Positions 1 through 8,317 of a stretch of 64,000 bases of DNA are shown in pieces. Made by a program: the position numbers and the translations under genes. The stretch's first letter is position 1. Each line of letters begins with the position of its first letter. Origin of the DNA: an uncultured Eubacteriales bacterium (GTDB taxonomy: Bacteria > Bacillota > Clostridia > Oscillospirales > Acutalibacteraceae); contig CAKSJY010000005.1 in assembly GCA_934464585.1 (NCBI GenBank), positions 10,467-74,466 of the forward strand. The letters run 5' to 3'. The notes under the pieces were generated by a model. The model was not told where the DNA came from and made no database searches. It worked only from the letters and a program-made list of their open reading frames with translations.

Positions 1-510
1 GTCTAAATCATGAATATGTATATCGCCTTCTCTATGGGCCTTTGCATGTTCAGGCTTTAGAAAATACATTTCATAAAACTGTTTTGCACCTTCTGAACCA
101 TATTTTAGCATAGTACCCATAGCTGTATCGCCATCAATATTAGCATTTTCTCTTTTAACATCATTATCCTTTGCCGGCTTAAATGTTAAGTCTTCATATA
201 TTTTCATCAATTTGGTATTCATTTCTCTAATACGGGTTCTCTCTGCACGATAGAGTATATACTCCTTTGCTGTACGAGAATGACCTTCTTTAACCAAAAC
301 CTTTTCTACAATATCTTGTATTTGCTCTACTGTTGGAGGTGTCTCTGAATCTAGATCATTAAGTTTATCCGCTACCTTTTGAGCAAGTTCACGAGCCGTT
401 ACTTCGTCGCTTCCACCAACCTTCTGAGCGGCTTTATATATAGCATTCGATATTTTGTTAATATCAAATAAGACAGTTCTTCCATCTCTTTTGATTATAT
501 TATTTGTCAT
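1..510 (-). CDS. nrdD: anaerobic ribonucleoside-triphosphate reductase, N-terminal part (cut by window edge)
   Basis: The visible 170 codons begin at ATG 510 behind an AGGGGGAT ribosome-binding site and stay open to base 1. Residues about 3-90 are an ATP-cone regulatory domain (start: NNIIKRDGRTVLFDINKIS), followed by the beginning of the catalytic domain (YGSEGAKQFYEMYFL, then HREGDIHIHDLD). NrdD is the glycyl-radical enzyme that makes dNTPs from NTPs without oxygen; the ATP cone is the known allosteric site for ATP/dATP. The glycyl-radical C-terminus and the activase nrdG lie outside the window. It points to anaerobic growth. Identification rests on the ATP cone plus the conserved HIHDLD segment. 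Confidence 0.93.
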   Translation of the reverse strand, partial: MTNNIIKRDGRTVLFDINKISNAIYKAAQKVGGSDEVTARELAQKVADKLNDLDSETPPTVEQIQDIVEKVLVKEGHSRTAKEYILYRAERTRIREMNTKLMKIYEDLTFKPAKDNDVKRENANIDGDTAMGTMLKYGSEGAKQFYEMYFLKPEHAKAHREGDIHIHDLD

Positions 511-571
511 TGTGTATCCCCCTATTAAAATACAATATCTTGCGATACAGTTGCATTGTATATACTATTTT

Positions 572-587
572 ACACCACATATAGTTA
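572..587 (-). promoter_or_regulatory. possible NrdR box upstream of nrdD
   Basis: A 16-bp site with a central CATATAG matches about 12 of 16 positions of the palindromic NrdR consensus (ACAC-AT-rich-GTGT type) and lies 62 bp upstream of the nrdD start. NrdR is the usual repressor of nrd genes. A weaker partner at 553-568 is spaced 19 bp, not the two or three full helical turns usual for paired NrdR boxes, so this is tentative. Confidence 0.25.
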
Positions 588-710
588 CATGTCAACCAAC
601 ACACATATAAATATATCTTTATTTTTACGACAAAAGCATCACTTATAAAACATTATTATATATACTAATTTGCACTTATCGCAATATTATGTTACTTTTG
701 TACACCCCGA

Positions 711-1289
711 TTATTCTCCTATTGTGCAAATGGTTTTAGATAGAAATTTTGCCTCATAGTAATTATGTGTAATTAGTAGAATTATCGTGGATTTAGTCAT
801 ATCTTTAATAATATTCATAACAACATTCTTAGTTTGCATGTCAAGACCCGTAAATGGTTCGTCTAAAAGAAGAACATCTGCCTTATGTGCAAGTGCTCTT
901 GCAATACTTACACGACGTTGCATTCCTCCACTAAGACTACAAGGCTTTTTATCTGCAACTTCACCTAACATTAACTTTTCAAGCCAAAATAAAGCCTCTT
1001 CATCTTTATATTTTGAATCTATTGCTAATTTAACATTTTCTTTTGCACTTAACCATGGAATTAAGCGATTTTCCTGAAATACATAAGATATTTTTTTATC
1101 TTCTATACCTATAATTTTTCCCTTATCCGGTTTAATAATCCCCGCTACCATATTCATAATCGTGGTTTTCCCACTACCTGATTTACCCCATAAACATACA
1201 ACATTGTTTTCAGGTAGTGTTAGAGAAAATTTATCTACTATTTTACATTCACCAAACGACTTAGATATATTGTCAATTATGATAGGCAT
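711..1289 (-). CDS. ABC transporter ATP-binding protein (SsuB/TauB/NrtD-like)
   Basis: This 192-residue protein is the nucleotide-binding subunit of an importer. The Walker A motif GKSGSGKTT is at residues 35-43, the signature LSGGMQRR near 118-125, then Walker B LLLDEPFTGLD and an H-loop ITHN. It is short because it stops soon after the H-loop and has no C-terminal regulatory domain. It is the last of three genes and starts 4 bp after the permease stop, so translation is probably coupled. Members of this class import sulfonates, nitrate, thiamine precursors and similar small solutes; the substrate cannot be read from the sequence. Confidence 0.9.
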   Translation of the reverse strand: MPIIIDNISKSFGECKIVDKFSLTLPENNVVCLWGKSGSGKTTIMNMVAGIIKPDKGKIIGIEDKKISYVFQENRLIPWLSAKENVKLAIDSKYKDEEALFWLEKLMLGEVADKKPCSLSGGMQRRVSIARALAHKADVLLLDEPFTGLDMQTKNVVMNIIKDMTKSTIILLITHNYYEAKFLSKTICTIGE

Positions 1290-1293
1290 TTAC

Positions 1294-2001
1294 TCACTCC
1301 GATACATCATATTTTGAAATTAAAACCTTCATAAGCCTGTCCATTAAATGTTCAATTAATAAACTTAACAGAACAACAACAATTGTCCATGAAAACAATT
1401 GTGACGTTTCAAGATATATTTTAGATTGATATATCATAGACCCTATCGACATTTTAGTGTTAGCAATAACCTCGGCAGCTATTGAGGACTTCCATGCAAA
1501 GCCTATCCCAATATTACAAGCTGCTGCAAAATACGGAATAATCGACGGGATTATAATTTTAGTAATTTTCCTTAATTTTGAAACTCCAAATACATTCGCC
1601 ATCTCTATTAGACTTTTATCAACATTTTTAAAACCATTTCTTAAATTTATCCATATTACTGGTGTAACCATTAAGAAAGAGACAAAACTCGGAACACTCT
1701 TAGATGGTATCCATACCAACACTAAAATAATAAAAGATGCCACAGGAGTGGCTTTAATAATATGAAGAATCGGCGAGAAAAGCATATCAATAAACCTAAT
1801 TTTATATGTAATAAATGCCATAAAGGCTCCAACTATAACTGCTCCAACAAATCCGATTATAATTTTAATAGTTGAATATACAACTGTTAGCCAAAATTCA
1901 TCTTGAAATACCAAGTATAACAGGTCATTAAACACCATAACAGGCGAAGGTAAAAGGATTTCCTTATTTATACAAAGAGAGGTGATTTGCCATAAAACCA
2001 A
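1294..2001 (-). CDS. ABC transporter permease (SsuC/TauC-like)
   Basis: Multi-span inner-membrane permease of the binding-protein-dependent family, with the EAA-type loop around residues 130-150 (EMANVFGVSKLRKITKIIIP). The conventional start is TTG at 2001, but it has no ribosome-binding site and begins inside the first membrane helix. The same frame is open upstream to a TAG at 2082-2080 and adds a complete helix (HFCVILFWLVLWQITSL). An AGGAGG at 2081-2076 sits 8 bases before an in-frame CTG at 2067-2065, so the real protein probably starts there, overlapping the end of the solute-binding protein gene. Confidence 0.88.
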   Translation of the reverse strand: MVLWQITSLCINKEILLPSPVMVFNDLLYLVFQDEFWLTVVYSTIKIIIGFVGAVIVGAFMAFITYKIRFIDMLFSPILHIIKATPVASFIILVLVWIPSKSVPSFVSFLMVTPVIWINLRNGFKNVDKSLIEMANVFGVSKLRKITKIIIPSIIPYFAAACNIGIGFAWKSSIAAEVIANTKMSIGSMIYQSKIYLETSQLFSWTIVVVLLSLLIEHLMDRLMKVLISKYDVSE

Positions 2002-2038
2002 CCAAAAAAGTATAACACAAAAATGCTTTATCGCAGAT

Positions 2039-3028
2039 TTACCCTTCGTAGTAAAACTCTTTATCAGGAAGCACCCCTCCTATAGATTTAGGATCATAAC
2101 CATAAAGCACTTTAAAAAATTCGTCTGTTTTATTTATCATATTATCCGAAGTAATATAAACCATGCCACAACTCGGAATTGAAAGTTTAGCAACATCATA
2201 TGGCATAATCCCATATTTATCTGCCAACACTGCTGTGGATTCAATATCAGAATTTGCAAAACTTACGGATCCTTCATAGTCCGATAAAAAATCATTTAAA
2301 GCCTCTTTATTATTTTCTATAAACTCATTTCTCGCTACCAAGCATCCCATGGCAAGAATACTACCGTTATCAGAAATTTTTTCCCATTCCTCATTAATAT
2401 CTAATACCTTTGATATATTTTCGCCATACATAACAGCTTGTGTTGCAAATGGTTCCGGTAACACGGCTGTTTCAATTTGGCCGGCTAAAAGCAATGTTAA
2501 AACCTCTGAATGATTTGACTTGTATTCGATATTAACATCATCCTTAGATATATTATTTTTTTCTAATAGATATTGAAGCACATACTCAGGAGTGGAACCC
2601 TTTCCTGCCATATATAATTTATTTCCTTTTAATTTTTCAAAGGAATTTATATTCTCGTTTGTTGATACAACATATAGTGTACCTAATGTATTAACATTTA
2701 GCATTTTTATACTGTGATTAGTTTTTGCATACAAAGATGCTGCCATATTAGTTGGTAATGCTGCTATATCAATCTCATTATTAGAAAGCTTTGCAGCTAT
2801 TTCTGATGGTTCGTTATATAAAGAAATACTATTTATTGTCTTTGCTGAATTATCTTCACTGTTTTGCATTAATTTAAGCATTCCTATACCAGTAGGTCCC
2901 TTAAGCACCGCAACATTAATCTTTTCATTTTGAGTATTATAGTCATTACTTTCCGAAATCCTACATCCACTAAATATACAACATATCATTAAAAACACAG
3001 CAATACAACTAATATACTTATTTTTCAT
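2039..3028 (-). CDS. ABC transporter substrate-binding lipoprotein (SsuA/TauA/NMT1-like)
   Basis: The N-terminus is a lipoprotein signal with lipobox FSGC, so Cys22 is the predicted acylated residue anchoring the protein outside the membrane. The rest resembles the periplasmic-binding fold of SsuA/TauA/NMT1 proteins (VLKGPTGIGMLKLM near the start, the hinge segment ETAVLPEPFATQAV in the middle). It is first in the importer operon, followed directly by the permease and the ATPase. No riboswitch was recognised in the leader, so neither ligand nor regulation can be inferred. Confidence 0.88.
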   Translation of the reverse strand: MKNKYISCIAVFLMICCIFSGCRISESNDYNTQNEKINVAVLKGPTGIGMLKLMQNSEDNSAKTINSISLYNEPSEIAAKLSNNEIDIAALPTNMAASLYAKTNHSIKMLNVNTLGTLYVVSTNENINSFEKLKGNKLYMAGKGSTPEYVLQYLLEKNNISKDDVNIEYKSNHSEVLTLLLAGQIETAVLPEPFATQAVMYGENISKVLDINEEWEKISDNGSILAMGCLVARNEFIENNKEALNDFLSDYEGSVSFANSDIESTAVLADKYGIMPYDVAKLSIPSCGMVYITSDNMINKTDEFFKVLYGYDPKSIGGVLPDKEFYYEG

Positions 3029-3238
3029 ATTATATTCCCTTCATTTATACTAGAACATTCCTGCTTAGTTGTAGCATAATCTAAAAATAAAATTATGTAC
3101 CAAATCATATCATTTGCACCTAATACAACAAGCTTATAAATAACTACATACAGTATGTACTTGTTAACTTAATTAGGCTATTTCTTAAATTCATTTATAT
3201 TGTATGCTACATGGCAAATTTGTTAGTTTTTAAAGCCA

Positions 3239-3272
3239 ATAAAAAGCCCCTTCGGGAAATCCGAAAGAGCTT
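3239..3272 (-). terminator. Rho-independent terminator after the CD1247-like gene
   Basis: On the minus strand a 12-bp stem with two G-U pairs (AAGCTCTTTCGG / CCGAAGGGGCTT) closes a 5-base loop and is followed by a T run. It lies 25 bp past the stop of the gene ending at 3297. Confidence 0.85.
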
Positions 3273-3296
3273 CTTATGTTTTAATTAATATAAAGA

Positions 3297-3731
3297 TTAG
3301 TGACAGCCGCAGGAGTCTCCTTCAGTACAATCACATTCTGAGCCACAGTCACAGCCCTCTTCACAAATGTCATCTAAATCAAATTCAAGACTTTCTCCAC
3401 AATTAGGACATTCTATTTGACCATCTAGAAGCATTTCTTCTGAAAGACTAATTGTTTCATTACAGGTCGGACAAGTTACTTCATAGAAAAAGTCTTCATC
3501 ATCCTCTAAACCTTCATAAAAGTCTTGCTCTAATGAATCTAAATCTTCATCAATTGCGTCAACTTGATCACAAATGTCATCATAACCCTCTTCAAGATCT
3601 GAAATGGATAGTGCAAGATCTTCTAAAGCATCTATTATAGCACACATCAATTTGCCTTCTTTTTTATCTTTGTCAATTTCCATCCCTTCAGCCAATCCTT
3701 TGACAAAGGCCACCTTTTCAGTAATATTCAT
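3297..3731 (-). CDS. CD1247-like protein: acidic N-terminal domain plus zinc ribbon and Cys-rich tail
   Basis: This 144-residue protein begins with a helical region found in clostridial CD1247-type proteins (KVAFVKGLAEGMEIDKDKKE), continues with a very acidic helix, then has a zinc-ribbon pair CPTC...CPNC at about residues 91-111 and ends in a short tail with eight cysteines and a final histidine. It is soluble and has no signal peptide. The start follows TAAGGAGG. The function is unknown; the ribbon and tail imply metal or nucleic-acid binding, which is inference. It sits directly downstream of efp. Confidence 0.75.
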   Translation of the reverse strand: MNITEKVAFVKGLAEGMEIDKDKKEGKLMCAIIDALEDLALSISDLEEGYDDICDQVDAIDEDLDSLEQDFYEGLEDDEDFFYEVTCPTCNETISLSEEMLLDGQIECPNCGESLEFDLDDICEEGCDCGSECDCTEGDSCGCH

Positions 3732-3772
3732 AAACTTGTACCTCCTTAAATTTATATAATACAGAAAAAAGC

Positions 3773-4330
3773 TTATGCTCTTTCCATGTATTCACCAGTT
3801 CTTGTATCTATTCTTATTAGTTCGCCTTCTTCTATAAATAGAGGAACCTTAATTTCAGCACCTGTTTCAAGTTTTGCAGGTTTTGTTGCGTTAGTTGCAG
3901 TGTCTCCTTTAAATCCTGGATCTGTTTCTGTTACAACAAGTTCTACAAATAACGGCGGTTCAACTCCAAAAACACTACCCTTATAAGATAATACCTTACA
4001 AACCATGTTTTCTTTTACAAACTTAAAGTTATCACCTAAAACATCTGCTCCTATAGGAGTTTGTTCATAAGTTTCATTGTCCATGAAATAATATAGATCT
4101 CCATCACTATATAGATATTCCATGTCCTTTCTTTCAATAAACGCAGTAGGATACTTATCGTTTGGATTGAAAGTTCTTTCAGTTACTGCTCCTGATATAA
4201 CATTTCTTATTTTAGCACGAACAAAAGCTGCACCTTTTCCTGGTTTTACATGCTGAAACTCTATTATAGAAAAAACATTGCCATCCATTTCAAAAGTTAT
4301 GCCATTTCTAAAATCTCCTGCTGATATCAT
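3773..4330 (-). CDS. efp: elongation factor P
   Basis: Full-length 185-residue EF-P: an N-terminal KOW-like domain followed by two OB domains ending RIDTRTGEYMERA. The loop PGKG at residues 30-33 carries Lys32, the residue that is modified in many bacteria. EF-P enters the ribosome E site and relieves stalling at proline runs. It follows the aminopeptidase and aroQ genes, an arrangement common in Firmicutes. Confidence 0.97.
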   Translation of the reverse strand: MISAGDFRNGITFEMDGNVFSIIEFQHVKPGKGAAFVRAKIRNVISGAVTERTFNPNDKYPTAFIERKDMEYLYSDGDLYYFMDNETYEQTPIGADVLGDNFKFVKENMVCKVLSYKGSVFGVEPPLFVELVVTETDPGFKGDTATNATKPAKLETGAEIKVPLFIEEGELIRIDTRTGEYMERA

Positions 4331-4412
4331 TTATCTTATCCCCCAATATAAAAATCTACATTTGTAATTTTATCTTAAAATAAAGAATTTTTCAAGATAT
4401 ATTTTTCTATTT

Positions 4413-5498
4413 TTACAACTCTATTAAGTTCTTTTCCATTTGTGTTATATTTTCACAACCATTTTCTTTAACAATAAGCATATCTTCTATACGAATACCA
4501 AATTTATTTGGTAAATATATTCCCGGTTCTACCGTTATAATCATATTAGATTCAAGTATTGTAGAACTTCTCGGAGAAACTGACGGTGCTTCATGAATTT
4601 GTACACCTACACCATGGCCGGTTGCATGGCCAAAAAATCCTTTATATCCAGCTTCATAGATATAATTTCTTGCACAAAGATCTACTTTATCGCAACTTAT
4701 TCTGGAATGTACCATATCAATAGCACGTTTTTGAGCTTCCAATACAGTATTATATACCTGTCTTTGCTCTTCATTTGCCTTACCCAGACATAGTGTCCTT
4801 GTCATGTCGCTGTTATATCCATTATACCTAGCACCTATGTCGAAAGTTATCAAATCTCCACAAACAACTTTTTTATCTCCAGGTACACCATGAGGCAATG
4901 AACTATTCTTTCCTGAAACAACTATTAAATCGAAAGCTACAGCCTCTGCGCCCTGCTTTCTCATTAAAAATTCTATTTCTAAAGCTATTTCACGTTCAGT
5001 CATACCGGGTCTTAGATTTTCTATTACCTTATTTAGCGACAATTCAGATATTTCTTGTGCTTTTTTTATTAAAGATATTTCCTCATCTGATTTTATTATC
5101 CGTGTTTGCTTTATATAATAATCAAGTTTATCGTTAAAAACCGGATTTACTCCAAGCTCCTTTAGAATACTTTCAAAAAAGGCTGCATCCTTAAGTGTTA
5201 AAAGTTCATTTTCAAAAGCCACCGATTTAATATTATTATTTTTCAAGATTTGTCCAAGGGAATTCGAAAGACTTTCAAATAAAACTGCCTCTATGTCACT
5301 TACCTGCTGACGTGCAGCTTCTATATATCTAAAGTCAAGCAACAAATATGAATTTTCTTTTGTTATGAGCAACATACCATCCGATGAGTCAAAATTTGTA
5401 AAATAGCGTCTATTTATACTACTTGTAATCAAAACAGCATCTACTATATCGTTACCCAGAAGCATTGATTGTCTCAAATTATCAATTCTATTATTCAA
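4413..5498 (-). CDS. Xaa-Pro aminopeptidase (M24 family)
   Basis: A 361-residue cytosolic metallopeptidase with a creatinase-like N-terminal domain (residues 1-125) and a pita-bread catalytic domain. The metal ligands are visible in DIGARYNGYNSDMTRT (two Asp), GHATGHGVG (His), TVEPGIYLP (Glu) and IRIEDM (Glu). It removes N-terminal residues preceding proline. It lies between aroQ and efp, the usual neighbourhood of the Firmicute M24 peptidase often called PepQ/YqhT. Confidence 0.92.
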   Translation of the reverse strand: MNNRIDNLRQSMLLGNDIVDAVLITSSINRRYFTNFDSSDGMLLITKENSYLLLDFRYIEAARQQVSDIEAVLFESLSNSLGQILKNNNIKSVAFENELLTLKDAAFFESILKELGVNPVFNDKLDYYIKQTRIIKSDEEISLIKKAQEISELSLNKVIENLRPGMTEREIALEIEFLMRKQGAEAVAFDLIVVSGKNSSLPHGVPGDKKVVCGDLITFDIGARYNGYNSDMTRTLCLGKANEEQRQVYNTVLEAQKRAIDMVHSRISCDKVDLCARNYIYEAGYKGFFGHATGHGVGVQIHEAPSVSPRSSTILESNMIITVEPGIYLPNKFGIRIEDMLIVKENGCENITQMEKNLIEL

Positions 5499-5513
5499 TC
5501 TATCACCCTATTT

Positions 5514-5948
5514 TTAAATTAAGTCTTTTAAAGCCTCAAAGCCTAAAAAATAACCATTTTTGCCAAAACCAACAATCTGGCCTGCACACACATCAGATAT
5601 AACAGATTTACATCTAAATTCTTCTCTTGCGTATATATTTGACATATGAACTTCAACAAAAGGAATTCTCACAGCAGAAATAGCATCTCTAAGTGCATAG
5701 CTATAATGAGTAAGAGCTCCTGCATTTATAACTACGCCATCAAAATTATCTTTAGCCTCATGTATCTTATCTATTAACGCGCCTTCCCAATTCGATTGAA
5801 ATACTTCTGCATCTATTCCTATATTATCTGCATATGATAAAATTTGCGTTTCTATACTTTTTGCAGTTTCAACTCCATAAATACTTTTTTCTCTTACACC
5901 AATCATATTTAAGTTGGGACCTAAAAGCACAAGAACTTTTTTTCTCAT
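5514..5948 (-). CDS. aroQ: type II 3-dehydroquinate dehydratase
   Basis: 144 residues, the usual size. Conserved segments are LGPNLNMIGVRE at the N-terminus, NAGALTHYSYALRDA in the middle, VEVHMSNIYAREEFR and SVISDVCAGQIVGFG. The catalytic Tyr of this family lies in the flexible loop after GVREKSIYG. It dehydrates 3-dehydroquinate to 3-dehydroshikimate in aromatic amino-acid synthesis. No other aro genes are in the window. Confidence 0.95.
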   Translation of the reverse strand: MRKKVLVLLGPNLNMIGVREKSIYGVETAKSIETQILSYADNIGIDAEVFQSNWEGALIDKIHEAKDNFDGVVINAGALTHYSYALRDAISAVRIPFVEVHMSNIYAREEFRCKSVISDVCAGQIVGFGKNGYFLGFEALKDLI

Positions 5949-5973
5949 TCTATCACCTTAACTTTTAAAGTAT

Positions 5974-6480
5974 TTAGTTTTTAGATTGACCTTTTTTAAT
6001 TTTTTCTCTAATAGACTTTTCAAGTAAGCGCTTAATTTTCATTCCGTTTGTTTCATCTATTTGAGTAGGTTCCAATAATATTGATTTTGCCCCAAGCAAG
6101 TTAGCGCCTAATATGTCTGTAAATATTTGATCTCCTATAATTACTGCATTTTTTCTGCTTTCTCCAAACATTTTCAATGCTTTATTAAAGCCAAAAGGAA
6201 ATGGCTTCATTGCCAAAGCAACATATTTCAATCCAAGAGATTTAGCAAATGCAGATACTCTTTTATCGAAATTATTTGAAACTATAACAACCTTAAAATC
6301 ATTTTTTATATTATTCAGCCAATCAGTTACTCCATCATAAGGGCTGGATGATTTAGCATGGGCTAATGTATTATCTACATCTAGCAAAAGCAACGAAATA
6401 TCAAGGCTTTTTAATATATCTTTCGACACATCTGTTATACCATTTAGCAATATATTAGGTCTAAAAATCGACATATACAA
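5974..6480 (-). CDS. YqeG family HAD-type phosphatase
   Basis: 168 residues with the HAD motifs in order: LLLDVDNTL (nucleophile and acid Asp), IVSNN (motif II), the MKPFPFGFNKAL region (motif III Lys) and VIIGDQIFTDI (motif IV). It has no cap domain, as in HAD subclass IIIA. YqeG homologues are conserved in Firmicutes; some relatives are phosphatidylglycerophosphate phosphatases. The substrate here is not established. It is first of the run leading through aroQ to efp. Confidence 0.88.
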   Translation of the reverse strand: MYMSIFRPNILLNGITDVSKDILKSLDISLLLLDVDNTLAHAKSSSPYDGVTDWLNNIKNDFKVVIVSNNFDKRVSAFAKSLGLKYVALAMKPFPFGFNKALKMFGESRKNAVIIGDQIFTDILGANLLGAKSILLEPTQIDETNGMKIKRLLEKSIREKIKKGQSKN

Positions 6481-6576
6481 ATCTCCATATTTAAATTATA
6501 CAAATTAAATGCATACTAAACATCTTATTCAATTAATACGCATCTCATTATTTTTCTCTTAAAATTATGATAATAT

Positions 6577-6609
6577 CAAAAAAAGCAGGCAATCAAGCCC
6601 GCTTTTTTT
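6577..6609 (-). terminator. Rho-independent terminator of rpsU
   Basis: A run of A, AGCGGGC-loop-GCCTGCT stem (one G-U pair) and T7 on the minus strand lies 23 bp past the rpsU stop. The A/T runs on both sides could let it act in both directions. Confidence 0.85.
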
Positions 6610-6631
6610 GATATTGAACGATAAAAAGCAA

Positions 6632-6808
6632 TTATTTGTATTTACGCTTACGTGCCGCTTCTGACTTCTTTTTGCGCTTTACAGAAGGCTTTTCATAAGC
6701 TTCTCTCTTTCTAACTTCAGCAATAACGCCTGCTCGTGCACATTGCTTTTTAAATCTTCTAAGTGCGCTCTCAAGAGTCTCATTATCTTTAATTCTAATC
6801 TCAGCCAT
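6632..6808 (-). CDS. rpsU: 30S ribosomal protein S21
   Basis: A 58-codon gene read directly from the sequence. The protein starts MAEIRIKDNETLESALRRFK and ends in a lysine/arginine-rich tail (KRKKKSEAARKRKYK), which is diagnostic for S21, a small-subunit protein involved in initiation. The start follows GGGAGGG. It has its own terminator downstream. Confidence 0.96.
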   Translation of the reverse strand: MAEIRIKDNETLESALRRFKKQCARAGVIAEVRKREAYEKPSVKRKKKSEAARKRKYK

Positions 6809-6959
6809 TTATTTTCCCTCCCATCCGCCGAAAGGCAGGGGTGTTGTGTAATACTGTACGAACCATATTATATAACAACACACATATATATGTCAATATA
6901 TATTATTTCATACATTCGTTATCTTTGATAAATTTTTAATTTTCTCTACCTTTTTTAGA

Positions 6960-7685
6960 TTATTCATCCAAATTATGCCATACATTTTGTACATCATCAT
7001 TATCTTCGAGTACATCTAAAAGCTTATACATTTTAACAAGAGTTTCCTCATCCTCAATTTTAGTATATGTACTTGGAACCATCTCGATTTCTGCAGAAAC
7101 AAAATTGTATCCTTTTCCCTCTAACGCTTCTCTTACAGAGCTAAAGCTTGACGGATCAGTATATATTGTGAAAATTTCTTCATCTGCAACAAAGTCATCT
7201 GCTCCAGCTTCAAGGGCATCTTCCATCATGACATCTTCAACGATATCTTCTTTTAAAATCGCAATAACACCTTTTTGGGTAAACATAAACGAAACGCATC
7301 CCGGTGTTCCCATATTGCCGCCGAATTTATCAAAATAGTGCCTTAAATCTCCGGCAGTTCTATTCCTGTTATCCGTTAGTGCTTCTACGATAACAGCAAC
7401 TCCGCATGGGCCATATCCTTCGTATGTAATATTTTCATATTTATTTTCATTGCCCTCACCGGCTGCTCTTTTTATAATTCTTTCAATATTATCATTTGGT
7501 ACGTTATTAGCCTTAGCCTTTGCAATACAATCCTTTAATTTTGAATTTACTGTCGGATCAGCACTTCCTCCATCACGGACAGCAACAGCTAATTCTCGAC
7601 CTATTTTGGTAAATATCTTAGCTCTTTGACCATCAATTTTTTCTTTTTTACGTTTGATGGTACTCCATTTTGAATGGCCGGACAT
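6960..7685 (-). CDS. YebC/PmpR family protein
   Basis: A 241-residue protein of normal length, beginning MSGHSKWSTIKRKKEKIDGQ with the family signature NVPNDNIERIIKRAAGEGN near residue 60 and GGNMGTPGCVSFMF near 120. The family was annotated as a DNA-binding regulator; more recent work on YebC-type proteins links them to translation of proline-rich sequences. It lies between rpsU and rpmB and not far from efp, which would suit a translation role, but that is inference. Confidence 0.95.
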   Translation of the reverse strand: MSGHSKWSTIKRKKEKIDGQRAKIFTKIGRELAVAVRDGGSADPTVNSKLKDCIAKAKANNVPNDNIERIIKRAAGEGNENKYENITYEGYGPCGVAVIVEALTDNRNRTAGDLRHYFDKFGGNMGTPGCVSFMFTQKGVIAILKEDIVEDVMMEDALEAGADDFVADEEIFTIYTDPSSFSSVREALEGKGYNFVSAEIEMVPSTYTKIEDEETLVKMYKLLDVLEDNDDVQNVWHNLDE

Positions 7686-7725
7686 ATTATTCCTCCTTAA
7701 GTATATTTAAAATAAATTCCCCAAA

Positions 7726-7750
7726 CAAAAAGGAACCGATTAAGGTTCCT
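7726..7750 (-). terminator. Rho-independent terminator of rpmB
   Basis: On the minus strand AGGAACC-TTAATC-GGTTCCT is a perfect 7-bp stem followed by TTTTTG. It lies 18 bp after the rpmB stop. Confidence 0.88.
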
Positions 7751-7767
7751 GTAAGTCGTATATTTTT

Positions 7768-7956
7768 TTATACAGCACGTGTTACTTTACCGGAACGCAA
7801 GCAACGAGTACAAACGTGGACACGTTTTGGAGTACCGTTTACAATAGTTTTTACACGCTTAACGTTAGGTTTCCAAGTTCTGTTTGAACGCTTATGTGAG
7901 TGAGAAACTTTAATACCAAAAGAAACATCTTTGCTGCAAATTTCGCATTTTGCCAT
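7768..7956 (-). CDS. rpmB: 50S ribosomal protein L28
   Basis: 62 residues, basic, starting MAKCEICSKDVSFGIKVSHS, with the ending CTRCLRSGKVTRAV. The two Cys-x-x-Cys pairs (CEIC and CTRC) are typical of zinc-binding L28 forms. The start follows AAAGGAGGTCGAAAAC. It is monocistronic, with a terminator downstream and a terminator-like hairpin about 100 bp upstream. Confidence 0.96.
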   Translation of the reverse strand: MAKCEICSKDVSFGIKVSHSHKRSNRTWKPNVKRVKTIVNGTPKRVHVCTRCLRSGKVTRAV

Positions 7957-8044
7957 GTTTTCGACCTCCTTTGACGCTTTTGAATAACATACAGTATTTT
8001 ATCATATTCCCAAAATACTTGCAAGCTTTTTTTTAATTAAATTT

Positions 8045-8098
8045 TAATATTAAAAAACATAGAGTTATCTTAAAAGCTTCAAAATATTCTCTATGTTT
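8045..8098 (-). promoter_or_regulatory. terminator-like hairpin upstream of rpmB
   Basis: AAACATAGAG (8098-8089 on the minus strand) pairs perfectly with CTCTATGTTT (8064-8055) around a 24-base interval and is followed by TTTTTT. It lies about 100 bp before the rpmB start. As there is no minus-strand gene upstream, it may be an attenuator in an rpmB leader; this is inference. Confidence 0.45.
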
Positions 8099-8317
8099 AA
8101 ATTATCGGCCTCTAAATATCTATTTTTACTTCTAAATTATGCAACTCAAAATACCCTAGCAAACTTATAACTTCAAAACTTAAAAAAGCATAATTTTCGG
8201 TAATTATCCGAATATTATATTGCATATAAATAGTATTATTTTATTATTGACTATTCAATTCAAAAACCTTATACTGGAAACATCTTTACACAAATATACA
8301 ATCGGAGGTTAGATATA
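8099..8317. other. divergent intergenic region between rpmB and serC
   Basis: Together with the hairpin to its left this makes 360 bp without a gene. It holds the serC promoter at 8247-8275 and an AATCGGAGG ribosome-binding site just before serC. No coding frame, riboswitch or T-box motif was recognised. Confidence 0.6.
8247..8275 (+). promoter_or_regulatory. sigma-A promoter of serC-serA
   Basis: TTGACT at 8247-8252 and TATACT at 8270-8275 are separated by exactly 17 bp and lie about 40 bp upstream of the serC start. Confidence 0.8.

Noticed and set aside
3029..3238. Riboswitch (for example TPP) in front of the ABC importer
   Set aside because: No conserved riboswitch core motif was found on the minus strand; only AT-rich sequence.
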